Below, piece after piece: positions 52,197 to 61,266 of a stretch of 64,000 bases of DNA. The DNA is from Bacteroidaceae bacterium (GTDB lineage Bacteria > Bacteroidota > Bacteroidia > Bacteroidales > Bacteroidaceae): NCBI GenBank assembly GCA_030843315.1, contig JAUUPT010000001.1, positions 62,001-126,000 on the forward strand, written 5' to 3'. Numbering within the stretch: the first letter of the stretch is position 1; the number at the start of each line of letters is the position of its first letter. The notes under the pieces were generated by a model that worked only from the letters and a program-made list of their open reading frames with translations, made no database searches and was not told the DNA's origin. The translations under genes were made by a program, and so were the position numbers.

Positions 52197-54677
52197 ATGA
52201 AACTAAGATTATCGACTCTGTTTTTGGGCGCAGCCGCTGTATTAAGCAGTTGTGGAGCACCTCAAAACACTGCAAGTGAAAAGAGTGAGCTGCGTGCACC
52301 GGCTTACCCGTTGGTAACGATCGACCCATATACCAGTGCATGGGCGTTTACCGACAATCTGTACGACGGCTCTGTGAAACACTGGACCGGCAAAGACTTC
52401 CCGCTGATTGGCGTGGTCAAGGTAGATGGCGAGGTATATCGCTTCATGGGAACCGAAGAACTGGAACTTACTCCAATCGTAAAAACCTCCGAACAAGGAC
52501 AGTGGAGAGGTAAATATACTACCAAGAAACCTGCGGACGGCTGGCAGAATGCCGGCTTCAACGATGCTGCCTGGAAAGAGGGCGAAGCTGCCTTCGGTAC
52601 AATGGAGAATGAAAGCACCGCCAAGACACAGTGGGGTGAAGAATACATCTGGGTGCGCCGTGACGTCGATATCCAGGACGACCTGCAAGGCAAGAACGTA
52701 TATCTGGAATATTCGCACGATGATGACGCCATCATCTACGTGAATGGTGTGAAGGTGGCCGATACCGGAAACTCGGCAAAGAAGCATGTACGCACCAAAC
52801 TGTCGGATGAAGCCGTAGCTACCTTGAAGCAGGGCAAGAACCTGATTGCAGCTTATTGCAACAACCGTGTAGGTAATGGTTTGATAGACTTCGGTTTGCT
52901 GGTAGAGCAGGATAACACCCAGCACTTCCCGCAGACTGCCGTTCAGAAATCGGTAGATGTGCAGGCGATGCAGACGAAGTACGCATTCACTTGCGGCCCG
53001 GTAGACCTGGACCTGACATTCACCGCTCCGCTTTTCATGGATAATCTGGACTTGATGTCTCGTCCGGTGAACTACCTGACGTATGAAGTGACTGCCAATG
53101 ACGGCAAGAAGCACAATGTAGAGTTCTACTTTGAAGCTGCTCCGCAATGGGCACTCGACCAGCCTTATCAGGAAGCAGTAGCCGAAACCTTCACCGAAGG
53201 CGACATGACTTATCTGAAAACCGGAAGCCGCAACCAGGAAATCCTGGGTAAGAAAGGCGACGATGTACGCATCGACTGGGGTTACTTCTATATGGCAGCC
53301 GACAAGGCAAACAGCGCATCTGCCACAGGTGATGGAAAGGCGATGAGAAAGAGTTTCATCGACGGCGCACTGGCTTCATCTGCAACTGAAGGCCATGACA
53401 AACTGGCGTTGGTATACACGCTGGGCGAAACCCAAAAGGCGGAAGGACACTTACTGCTGGGATATGACGATATCTATTCCATCCAATACTTCGGAGAGAA
53501 CCTGCGTCCTTACTGGAACCGTAGCGGCAGCGAAACCATTCTGTCCCAGTTCCAGAAAGCTGAGAAGGAATATAAAACTCTGATGGACAAATGTGCTGCC
53601 TTCGATGCCAAACTGATGAAAGAAGCTACCGAAGCGGGGGGACGCAAATATGCAGAACTCTGTGCATTGGCTTACAGACAAGCCATTGCCGCTCATAAAT
53701 TGGTAGAGGCTCCTAACAAAGACCTGTTGTTCCTTTCAAAAGAAAACTTCAGTAATGGTTCTATCGGTACGGTAGACATCACTTATCCTTCTTCTCCTAT
53801 GTTCCTGGTCTACAACACCGAGTTGGCAAAAGGCCTGATGAACCATATCTTCTATTACAGCGAAAGCGGAAAATGGAATAAACCGTTTGCTGCCCACGAT
53901 GTAGGTACCTATCCGATGGCAAACGGCCAGACTTATGGCGGCGATATGCCGATAGAAGAATCAGGCAATATGCTTATTGTGACTGCTGCCATTGCCGCTG
54001 TAGAAAAGAATGCCGACTATGCACAGAAGCATTGGGACGTATTGACTATCTGGACCGATTACCTGGCAGAATACGGACTCGACCCGGAGAACCAATTGTG
54101 TACGGACGACTTTGCCGGACACTTTGCACACAATGCCAACCTCTCTATCAAGGCTATCCTTGGTGTTGCTTCTTATGGCTATATGGCTGATATGCTGGGC
54201 AAGAAAGATATTGCTGAAAAGTATACGCAGAAAGCTAAAGAGATGGCTGCCGAATGGGTGAAGATGGCCGATGGCGGTGATCATTACCGCCTGACCTTCG
54301 ACAAGGCGGGCACTTGGAGCCAGAAGTATAACCTGGTATGGGATAAGTTGATGAAGATGGGTATATTCCCCGAAACAATCGCCCAGAAGGAGATTCCTTA
54401 CTATCTCGGCAAGCAGAACAAATATGGTTTGCCTTTGGACAACCGCGAGACATATACCAAGACCGACTGGATTATGTGGACGGCTACAATGGCTTCGGAT
54501 AAGGCTACCTTCGAGAAATTCATCGACCCGGTTTACCTGTTCATGAATGAAACGACAGACCGTGTGCCGATGTCCGACTGGGTATTCACCGATAGCCCTA
54601 ACCAAAGAGGATTCCAGGCCCGTTCGGTAGTAGGCGGATATTATATCAAACTGCTTGAGAAGAAATTGAATAAATGA
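52197..54677 (+). CDS. DUF4964/DUF5127/DUF4965/DUF1793-type six-hairpin lipoprotein
   Basis: The 826-residue lipoprotein (signal ending AVLSSC) has the domain series often called glutaminase-like: an N-terminal sandwich (TIDPYTSAWAFTDNLYDG), an inserted carbohydrate-binding-like sandwich around GKNVYLEYSHDDDAIIYVNG, then an (alpha/alpha)6 barrel with ENFSNGSIGTVDITYPS, DMPIEESGNMLIVTAA and DFAGHFAHNANLSIKAI. Members from fungi were named glutaminase A, but in Bacteroides PULs they are more plausibly glycosidases. I do not assign an activity. Its TGA overlaps the ATG of the next GH92 gene (ATGA), so the two are translationally coupled and probably act on the same glycan. Confidence 0.7.
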   Translation: MKLRLSTLFLGAAAVLSSCGAPQNTASEKSELRAPAYPLVTIDPYTSAWAFTDNLYDGSVKHWTGKDFPLIGVVKVDGEVYRFMGTEELELTPIVKTSEQGQWRGKYTTKKPADGWQNAGFNDAAWKEGEAAFGTMENESTAKTQWGEEYIWVRRDVDIQDDLQGKNVYLEYSHDDDAIIYVNGVKVADTGNSAKKHVRTKLSDEAVATLKQGKNLIAAYCNNRVGNGLIDFGLLVEQDNTQHFPQTAVQKSVDVQAMQTKYAFTCGPVDLDLTFTAPLFMDNLDLMSRPVNYLTYEVTANDGKKHNVEFYFEAAPQWALDQPYQEAVAETFTEGDMTYLKTGSRNQEILGKKGDDVRIDWGYFYMAADKANSASATGDGKAMRKSFIDGALASSATEGHDKLALVYTLGETQKAEGHLLLGYDDIYSIQYFGENLRPYWNRSGSETILSQFQKAEKEYKTLMDKCAAFDAKLMKEATEAGGRKYAELCALAYRQAIAAHKLVEAPNKDLLFLSKENFSNGSIGTVDITYPSSPMFLVYNTELAKGLMNHIFYYSESGKWNKPFAAHDVGTYPMANGQTYGGDMPIEESGNMLIVTAAIAAVEKNADYAQKHWDVLTIWTDYLAEYGLDPENQLCTDDFAGHFAHNANLSIKAILGVASYGYMADMLGKKDIAEKYTQKAKEMAAEWVKMADGGDHYRLTFDKAGTWSQKYNLVWDKLMKMGIFPETIAQKEIPYYLGKQNKYGLPLDNRETYTKTDWIMWTATMASDKATFEKFIDPVYLFMNETTDRVPMSDWVFTDSPNQRGFQARSVVGGYYIKLLEKKLNK

Positions 54678-56962
54678 AAAAGATAGCACTGTTATTGATA
54701 GGTGTGCTGGGTATTGCATTCAGTGCTTTGGCTAAAACTGTGACCGAACCGGTGGACTATGTCAGTCCACTGGTGGGCACACAGTCCAAGCATTCTTTGT
54801 CTACGGGTAACACGTATCCTGCCATCGCTCTGCCCTGGGGAATGAACTTCTGGGTGCCGCAAACCGGAAAGATGGGAGATGGCTGGGCATATACGTACGA
54901 TGCCGACAAGATAAGGGGCTTCAAACAGACACACCAGCCCAGTCCGTGGATCAATGACTACGGACAATTTGCCATTATGCCCGTCAGCGGGAAGGTGGTA
55001 TTCGATGAGGATCAGCGTGCCAGTTGGTTTTCGCACAAGGCGGAGATTGCCAAACCCTATTATTATAAGGTATACCTGGCAGACCATGACATAACCACTG
55101 AGTTTGCACCGACCAGCCGTGCTGCCATTTTCCGCTTCACCTTCCCTGAGAGCAAGGACTCTTATGTGGTGGTGGATGCACTGGATGGAGGTTCGTACCT
55201 GAAGGTGATTCCCGAAGAAAACAAGATTATCGGCTATACTACGAAGAATAGCGGCGGTGTGCCCGAGAATTTTAAGAACTACTTCGTACTGGTGTTCGAC
55301 AAGCCGTTTACTTTTACGGCGGCAGTCAGCAATGGCAATATCTGTCCGGGAGAGTTGGAAGCCAACGACAAGCATGCAGGCGGTATCATCGGATTCTCTA
55401 CCAAGAAAGGGGAGACGGTGAATGTGCGGGTAGCTTCTTCCTTTATCAGCTTTGAGCAGGCGGAACAGAACCTGAAAGAACTGAAAAAAGATGACCTGGA
55501 AACAGTGACTGCCAAAGGCCGCCAGGAATGGAACAAAGTGCTGGGACGCATCGAGGTGGAAGATGACAACTGGGATCACCTGCGCACGTTCTATTCGTGC
55601 CTGTACCGTTCGGTTCTGTTCCCCCGCAGTTTCTACGAACTGGATGCCAAAGGCGCTCCGATACATTACAGCCCTTATAATGGACAGGTGTTGCCGGGGT
55701 ATATGTTTACGGATACCGGTTTTTGGGATACCTTCCGTTGCCTGTTCCCGTTCCTGAATCTGATGTATCCTTCTATGAACGAGAAGATGCAGGAAGGGCT
55801 GGCCAATACATATAAAGAAAGCGGATTCCTGCCGGAGTGGGCAAGTCCCGGCCATAGAGGCTGCATGGTGGGCAATAATTCGGCTTCTATCGTTGCCGAC
55901 GCTTATCTGAAAGGGCTGAAAGGATATGATATCGAAACCCTTTGGGAGGCGGTTCAGCATGGAGCGAATGCCGTTCATCCGCAGATTCCCTCTACCGGAA
56001 GACTGGGATATGAATACTATAATAAGTTGGGATATGTTCCTTATAACGTCGGTATCAATGAGAATGCCGCCCGTACGTTGGAGTATGCTTATGATGACTG
56101 GTGCATCTACCGCTTGGGCAAGGCGCTGAACAAGCCGGAAGAGGAGATTGCCGTTTATGCCAAACGCGCCATGAACTACAAGAACCTCTACGATAAAGAG
56201 CACAAACTGATGCGTGGCAAGAATGCCGACGGACAATTCCAGTCGCCCTTTAATCCCTTGAAGTGGGGAGATGCCTTTACCGAAGGAAATAGCTGGCACT
56301 ATACGTGGTCTGTATTCCATGACCCGCAAGGGCTGATAGACCTGATGGGAGGAAAGGATGGATTCAACCAGATGATGGACTCCGTATTTATCCTGCCACC
56401 GGTATTCGACGACAGTTATTACGGAGGTGTTATCCACGAGATACGCGAAATGCAGATTATGAACATGGGGCAGTATGCACATGGCAACCAGCCTATCCAG
56501 CATATGCTCTACCTGTACAACTATTCCGGCCAACCCTGGAAAGCCCAGTATTGGATACGCGAGGTGATGGATAAGCTCTATACACCTGCACCGGACGGTT
56601 ATTGCGGCGATGAAGACAACGGTCAGACCTCGGCATGGTATGTGTTTTCGGCAATGGGTTTCTATCCGGTTTGTCCGGGAACCGACCAGTATGTGCTGGG
56701 CACTCCTTACTTCAAACAGATGAAGCTTCATCTTGAGAATGGAAAGACGGTGACCATCAGCGCGTCCGACAATGACGGAGCGAACCGCTATATCAGTTCG
56801 ATGACCGTCAACGGCAAGTCGGTGTCCCGCAATTATCTGACCCATAAAGAGCTGACAGGCGGGGCAAAGGTGATGATGAGAATGTCGTCCCAGCCCAACA
56901 AGCAGAGAGGTGTACGTGAATCGGATTTCCCGTATTCATTCTCAAGGGAGATGAATAAATAA
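54674..56962 (+). CDS. GH92 alpha-mannosidase-like protein with Gln at the catalytic-acid site
   Basis: The 762-residue secreted enzyme (signal IALLLIGVLGIAFSALA) has the GH92 layout: an N-terminal sandwich (NTYPAIALPWGMNFW) and an (alpha/alpha)6 barrel with Ca-dependent inverting chemistry. The base region GDEDNGQTSAWYVFSAMGF is intact. The catalytic acid, Glu in canonical HGNEPSHH (as in the GH92 at 58246), is Gln606 here (HGNQPIQH). From memory, this Glu-to-Gln change occurs in GH92 enzymes that release mannose from mannose-1-phosphate-6-mannose, where no acid is needed. I therefore predict phosphomannan uncapping. Translation is coupled to DUF4965 by the ATGA overlap, and the epimerase follows. 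Confidence 0.85.
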   Translation: MKKIALLLIGVLGIAFSALAKTVTEPVDYVSPLVGTQSKHSLSTGNTYPAIALPWGMNFWVPQTGKMGDGWAYTYDADKIRGFKQTHQPSPWINDYGQFAIMPVSGKVVFDEDQRASWFSHKAEIAKPYYYKVYLADHDITTEFAPTSRAAIFRFTFPESKDSYVVVDALDGGSYLKVIPEENKIIGYTTKNSGGVPENFKNYFVLVFDKPFTFTAAVSNGNICPGELEANDKHAGGIIGFSTKKGETVNVRVASSFISFEQAEQNLKELKKDDLETVTAKGRQEWNKVLGRIEVEDDNWDHLRTFYSCLYRSVLFPRSFYELDAKGAPIHYSPYNGQVLPGYMFTDTGFWDTFRCLFPFLNLMYPSMNEKMQEGLANTYKESGFLPEWASPGHRGCMVGNNSASIVADAYLKGLKGYDIETLWEAVQHGANAVHPQIPSTGRLGYEYYNKLGYVPYNVGINENAARTLEYAYDDWCIYRLGKALNKPEEEIAVYAKRAMNYKNLYDKEHKLMRGKNADGQFQSPFNPLKWGDAFTEGNSWHYTWSVFHDPQGLIDLMGGKDGFNQMMDSVFILPPVFDDSYYGGVIHEIREMQIMNMGQYAHGNQPIQHMLYLYNYSGQPWKAQYWIREVMDKLYTPAPDGYCGDEDNGQTSAWYVFSAMGFYPVCPGTDQYVLGTPYFKQMKLHLENGKTVTISASDNDGANRYISSMTVNGKSVSRNYLTHKELTGGAKVMMRMSSQPNKQRGVRESDFPYSFSREMNK

Positions 56963-56985
56963 GTATCTGATAAAATTGATATACG

Positions 56986-58113
56986 ATGAAGAAAGTAGTA
57001 ATGTGGGCACTCACTGCCCTTTTGGTAACCGCTTGTGCCGGAACTAAGGTAGAGGTTACCGAGTCCGGTCTGTTGAAGAGTAACTTCCAGACCGAGGTGA
57101 ACGGAAAGAAAACCGACTTGTACATACTCCGTAACAAGAATAATATGGAAGTTTGTGTTACTAACTTCGGCGGACGTATCGTATCGGTGATGGTACCTGA
57201 TAAAGATGGGAATATGCGTGACGTGGTTCTGGGTTTCGACTCCATACAAGACTATATCAGCCAGCCGTCGGACTTCGGTGCCAGCATCGGCCGCTATGCC
57301 AACCGCATTAATCAGGGACAGTTTACGCTCGACGGTGTGGAATATCGCTTGCCGCGCAATAACTTCGGTCACTGCCTGCATGGAGGTCCCAAAGGGTTCC
57401 AGTACCAGGTGTATGATGCCGTGCAGACGAGCCCGCAGGAGCTGACTCTCACTTACCTGGCAAAGGACGGTGAGGAAGGTTTTCCGGGAAACATCACCTG
57501 CAAGGTATTTATGGAATTGACCGATGACAATGCCATCGATATCCGCTATGAAGCGGAGACAGACCGGCCTACCGTTGTCAACATGACCAATCACTCTTAT
57601 TTCAACCTCGACGGAGATGCCGCCAGCAATGCCGACCATCTGCTGACTGTCGATGCCGATTATTATACTCCGGTAGACAGCACCTTTATGACTACCGGCG
57701 AGATAGCTCCGGTAGAAGGTACTCCGATGGATTTCCGTACGCCGACCCCGGTAGGAGCGCATTTGGTTTCCGATTCTGATTTTGTACAGTTGAAGAATGG
57801 TCTCGGTTACGACCACAACTGGGTACTGAATACCCAAGGCGATATCTCCCGCAAGGCAGCTACGCTCCAATCGCCCAAAACGGGCATCACGCTGGATGTG
57901 TACACCAACGAGCCGGGTATCCAAGTCTATTCGGGTAATTTCCTGGATGGTTCTCAGAGTGGAAAGAAGGGGATTGTTTATCAACGCCGTGCTTCCGTCT
58001 GCCTGGAAACACAGCACTATCCCGACAGTCCTAACAAACCGGATTGGCCTTCGGTGGTGTTGCGACCGGGTGAGAAATACAACAGTCACTGTATCTTTAA
58101 GTTTTCACGATGA
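56986..58113 (+). CDS. galM: Aldose 1-epimerase (galactose mutarotase), lipoprotein
   Basis: The 375-residue lipoprotein (lipobox LLVTAC) interconverts alpha and beta anomers. GalM features include NFGGRIVSVMVPD, GRYANRI, catalytic His203 in NHSYFNL, and general-base Glu341 in CLETQHYPDSPNKP. Unlike cytosolic GalM it is exported, so it probably acts in the periplasm on sugars released by the inverting glycosidases, supplying the anomer used by a transporter or kinase (inference). It is 23 bases after GH92 and ends the transcript at a strong terminator. Confidence 0.9.
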   Translation: MKKVVMWALTALLVTACAGTKVEVTESGLLKSNFQTEVNGKKTDLYILRNKNNMEVCVTNFGGRIVSVMVPDKDGNMRDVVLGFDSIQDYISQPSDFGASIGRYANRINQGQFTLDGVEYRLPRNNFGHCLHGGPKGFQYQVYDAVQTSPQELTLTYLAKDGEEGFPGNITCKVFMELTDDNAIDIRYEAETDRPTVVNMTNHSYFNLDGDAASNADHLLTVDADYYTPVDSTFMTTGEIAPVEGTPMDFRTPTPVGAHLVSDSDFVQLKNGLGYDHNWVLNTQGDISRKAATLQSPKTGITLDVYTNEPGIQVYSGNFLDGSQSGKKGIVYQRRASVCLETQHYPDSPNKPDWPSVVLRPGEKYNSHCIFKFSR

Positions 58114-58129
58114 TAGCATAACAAAGAGA

Positions 58130-58168
58130 AGAGGGTTCACTTCAAAACAAAGTGCGCCCTCTTTTTTT
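58130..58168 (+). terminator. Intrinsic terminator after galM
   Basis: AGAGGGTTCACTT pairs with AAGTGCGCCCTCT, with an internal mismatch, followed by seven T. Confidence 0.88.
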
Positions 58169-58201
58169 ATGCTATCTTGCTAAAATAAATCAGATTTCTT
58201 G

Positions 58202-58209
58202 TATCTTTC
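58202..58209 (+). promoter_or_regulatory. -7-like element for the second GH92 gene
   Basis: TATCTTTC fits TAnnTTTG with one mismatch. TTGC at 58177-58180 may serve as -33 (21-base gap). The leader is about 30 bases. It gives the second GH92 its own promoter after the galM terminator. Confidence 0.45.
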
Positions 58210-58245
58210 TCGCGTGATAGAAAATAAGCAGATATGAACTATATT

Positions 58246-60621
58246 ATGAAGAAGAAATTAGCTTTGATGGTTATGGCGGCGGCAACTCTGTCCGCCATAG
58301 CCCAGCAACCGGTGGACTATGTGAACCCGATTATTGGCACGAACGGTATGGGGCACACCTTTCCCGGTGCTTGCACACCTTTCGGAGCGGTACAGCTAAG
58401 CCCCGACACAGATACGATTCCGCACAATGTGAACGGAGCTTATCAAAAGAATGCCTATGAATACTGTGCCGGCTACCAGTATCGTGATAAAACGATTGTC
58501 GGCTTTAGCCATACACATCTCAGCGGTACGGGGCATTCGGATTTGGGAGACATTCTGCTGATGCCTGCTACGGGCGAACTGAAACTGAATCCCGGACAGG
58601 CGGAGCATCCCGACGAAGGATACCGTTCACGTTTCACCCATGCTACGGAAAAGGCAGCTCCTGGCTACTACGAAGTCATGCTGGACGATTATGGCATTAA
58701 AGCGCAACTAACCGCTACCCAACGGGTAGGCATACATAAATACACCTTCCCCAAAGGTGAAGACGGCCATCTGATTCTGGACCTGGTGCAAGGCATCTAT
58801 AACTACGACGGTAAAGTGCTGTGGGCAAACCTCCGGGTAGAGAACGATACATTGCTGACGGGCTATCGCATCACAAACGGCTGGGCACGTACCAACTATA
58901 CTTATTTCGCCATTTCCCTGTCCCAACCGATCAGGGATTATGGATATAAGGACCTGGAGAAGCCAAAGTACAATGGTTTCTGGCGGCGCTTCAAGCAGGA
59001 GAAGAACTTCCCCGAAATGACCGGTCGCAAGATTGTTGCCTATTTCAACTTCGATACGGCTGAAGAACCGGAATTGGTGGTGAAAGTTGCGCTTTCGGCT
59101 GTCAGCACGGAAGGAGCCGTTAAGAATCTGCGTGCCGAAGCATCCGGCAAGAGCTTCGAGCAGCTGGCAGAGGCTGCCCGGGCAGACTGGAACAATGAGC
59201 TGGATCATTTTGAGATAGAAGGCACACCGGACCAGAAGGCGATGTTCTATACCTCACTTTATCACACGATGATTAATCCATCGGTATATATGGATGTAGA
59301 CGGGGCGTATCGTGGCTTGGATCATAACATTCATCAGGCAAACGGCTTTACAAACTATACCATTTTCTCCCTTTGGGATACTTACCGTGCCGAACATCCG
59401 TTCCTGAATCTGATAAAACCGGAACGCAATGGTGACATGGTGGCATCGATGATAAAGCACGAACAGCAAAGCGTGCATGGTATGCTGCCCGTCTGGAGTC
59501 TGATGGGGAATGAAAACTGGTGTATGAGCGGTTATCATGCTGTGTCTGTATTGGCGGATGCAATCACCAAAGGAGTCTTTTCGGATGTAGATGAAGCATT
59601 GGCGGCGATGGTCAGTACCTCTACCGTCCCTTATTATGAAGGTGTGGCGGACTATATGAAACTGGGCTATGTCCCCTTGGATAAGAGTGCTACGGCTGCT
59701 TCTTCCACACTGGAATATGCGTATGATGACTGGACGATTTACCAGACAGCTATGAAGGCAGGCAACAAAGAATTGGCGGAGACTTATCGCAAACGCGCCT
59801 TGAATTTCTGTAATATCTATGATACGGGCACCGGCTTTGCCCGTCCCCGCTATAGTGATGGTTCGTTCAAGAAAGAGTTCGATGTCTTGCAGACTTATGG
59901 TGAAGGTTTTATCGAGGGTAATTCCTATAACTTCTCTTTCCATGTGCCGCATGATGTATTCGGCATGATGGAACTGATGGGAGGAGAAAAGGCGTTCGTC
60001 GGAAAGTTGGATGAACTATTCTCTATGCACCTGCCGGAGAAATATTACGAAGACAATGAAGACATCACGGAAGAGTGCCTGGTTGGCGGATATGTGCATG
60101 GTAACGAACCGAGCCATCACGTCCCTTACCTCTATGCCTGGACTTCCCAACCGTGGAAAACGCAATATTGGTTACGCGAAATCCTGAACAAGATGTATCG
60201 GAATGACATCAACGGACTGGGCGGAAATGATGATTGCGGACAAATGTCGGCATGGTATCTGTTCTCTGTAATGGGATTTTATCCGGTTTGTCCCGGAACG
60301 GATCAGTATGTGCTGGGAGCTCCTTATCTGCCCTGTGTGAAGTTGAAACTTCCGAATGGAAAGACGCTGGAAATCAAAGCGCCGGGCGCGAGTGACAAGA
60401 AGCGCTATGTACAATCGTTAAAGATAAACGGAGTGGTATATGATAAAATGTACGTCACGCACAATGACATTCTGCAAGGTGGAGTATGGGAATTCAAGAT
60501 GGGTTCTGCTCCCAACAAGCATCGTGGATTATCTGCGGAAGATAAACCGTATTCATTGACGAATGGCATAAATTATTTTTCCCAGTTAGGAAAATATATT
60601 TTCCTAACTGGGAAAAAATAG
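58246..60621 (+). CDS. GH92 alpha-1,2-mannosidase-type exo-enzyme
   Basis: The 791-residue secreted protein (signal LALMVMAAATLSAIA) has the canonical GH92 set: NPIIGTNGMGHTFPGA, acid Glu621 in HGNEPSHHVPYLY, and base region GNDDCGQMSAWYLFS. It should remove terminal alpha-mannose with inversion in a Ca-dependent way. I use the ATG at 58246 (MKKK), not 58234. The last residues (YFSQLGKYIFLTGKK) are encoded by a 42-base palindrome and look like a late addition beyond the normal domain end. It is transcribed separately from the SusC operon. Confidence 0.92.
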   Translation: MKKKLALMVMAAATLSAIAQQPVDYVNPIIGTNGMGHTFPGACTPFGAVQLSPDTDTIPHNVNGAYQKNAYEYCAGYQYRDKTIVGFSHTHLSGTGHSDLGDILLMPATGELKLNPGQAEHPDEGYRSRFTHATEKAAPGYYEVMLDDYGIKAQLTATQRVGIHKYTFPKGEDGHLILDLVQGIYNYDGKVLWANLRVENDTLLTGYRITNGWARTNYTYFAISLSQPIRDYGYKDLEKPKYNGFWRRFKQEKNFPEMTGRKIVAYFNFDTAEEPELVVKVALSAVSTEGAVKNLRAEASGKSFEQLAEAARADWNNELDHFEIEGTPDQKAMFYTSLYHTMINPSVYMDVDGAYRGLDHNIHQANGFTNYTIFSLWDTYRAEHPFLNLIKPERNGDMVASMIKHEQQSVHGMLPVWSLMGNENWCMSGYHAVSVLADAITKGVFSDVDEALAAMVSTSTVPYYEGVADYMKLGYVPLDKSATAASSTLEYAYDDWTIYQTAMKAGNKELAETYRKRALNFCNIYDTGTGFARPRYSDGSFKKEFDVLQTYGEGFIEGNSYNFSFHVPHDVFGMMELMGGEKAFVGKLDELFSMHLPEKYYEDNEDITEECLVGGYVHGNEPSHHVPYLYAWTSQPWKTQYWLREILNKMYRNDINGLGGNDDCGQMSAWYLFSVMGFYPVCPGTDQYVLGAPYLPCVKLKLPNGKTLEIKAPGASDKKRYVQSLKINGVVYDKMYVTHNDILQGGVWEFKMGSAPNKHRGLSAEDKPYSLTNGINYFSQLGKYIFLTGKK
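60576..60617. repeat. 42-bp perfect palindrome at the GH92 3' end
   Basis: TTTTTCCCAGTTAGG and its complement CCTAACTGGGAAAAA flank an AAAATATATTTT centre. The palindrome lies inside the coding region and supplies the C-terminal 14 residues. A-tract, not T-tract, follows on the plus strand, so it is not a standard terminator. Confidence 0.85.
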
Positions 60622-60635
60622 GAGATATAAACAGG

Positions 60636-60660
60636 AGGCTATCCACTTAACGGATAGCCT
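60636..60660. terminator. Hairpin between convergent GH92 and cold-shock genes
   Basis: AGGCTATCC pairs perfectly with GGATAGCCT around ACTTAAC. The U-run is weak on both strands. Confidence 0.65.
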
Positions 60661-60670
60661 TATATCATTT

Positions 60671-61195
60671 CTACATATTAGTCTCAGTATCCTTTTCTGT
60701 TTCTGTTTCTATGGGCTCCTTTTCTACAGGTGCCTTTTCTACAGGTGCAGGTGCCTTCTCTATAGCAACATTTACTGCATTTATTCCTTTGGGGCCACGC
60801 TCCAGGTCGAATGTCACGATATTGTTTTCTGCAATATTCGTAAGTGCATTATTGATGTGGAAGAAGTATTTTTCGACTCCTGAAAGGCTTTTGATGAACC
60901 CGAAGCCTTTGGATGTGTTGAAGTATTCTACCCGTCCTCTGAGGATAATGGGTTCTTCATCTTCTTTCTTAGGGGTTGAGATAATGATTTCTTCTAACTT
61001 TATCTCTTCTTTTTTGATGTTTTCATCGGGGGGAGTGGAAGTGAGCATTCCGTTTTCGTCAACATAAGCTATCATATCGTCGAAACTGCTTTTGCTGGAT
61101 AGCTTTTTCTCTTCTTTCTTTTTCTGTTTCTCTGCTCGCTTGGCGAGTCTTTTCTTTTCGTTTTCACGCTTGTCTGCGGTGATGGATTTAGCCAT
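60671..61195 (-). CDS. Cold-shock-domain RNA-binding protein with long charged tails
   Basis: The 174-residue protein has a Lys-rich N-terminal tail (KKRLAKRAEKQKKKEEKKL), an acidic linker, a CspA-like cold-shock domain (about 86-145) with RNP1 KGFGFI (96-101) and RNP2 FFHI (111-114), and an acidic Pro/Glu-rich end. It should bind single-stranded RNA or DNA. It lies 71 bases after the RRM gene, with a terminator between, and the pairing of CSD and RRM proteins suggests shared post-transcriptional control (inference). Confidence 0.85.
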   Translation of the reverse strand: MAKSITADKRENEKKRLAKRAEKQKKKEEKKLSSKSSFDDMIAYVDENGMLTSTPPDENIKKEEIKLEEIIISTPKKEDEEPIILRGRVEYFNTSKGFGFIKSLSGVEKYFFHINNALTNIAENNIVTFDLERGPKGINAVNVAIEKAPAPVEKAPVEKEPIETETEKDTETNM

Positions 61196-61220
61196 GTACT
61201 TTATATGATTTTAGTTATAA

Positions 61221-61254
61221 AAAAATAGGAGGTATTTAAGCACCTCCTATTTTT
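61221..61254 (-). terminator. Intrinsic terminator after the RRM gene
   Basis: AAAAATAGGAGGT pairs perfectly with ACCTCCTATTTTT, with U-runs on both strands. Confidence 0.88.
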
Positions 61255-61266
61255 ATTGTAGTAATA

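Noticed and set aside
54692..56845. 717-codon open frame on the minus strand
   Set aside because: It lies opposite the full GH92 gene, has no family motifs, and arises from the codon bias of the sense gene.
56833..58089. 418-codon open frame on the minus strand
   Set aside because: It is a shadow of the aldose epimerase, which has catalytic His203 and Glu341 on the plus strand.
60576..60617. Standard rho-independent terminator for GH92
   Set aside because: The palindrome is followed by A, not T, on the coding strand and is itself translated.
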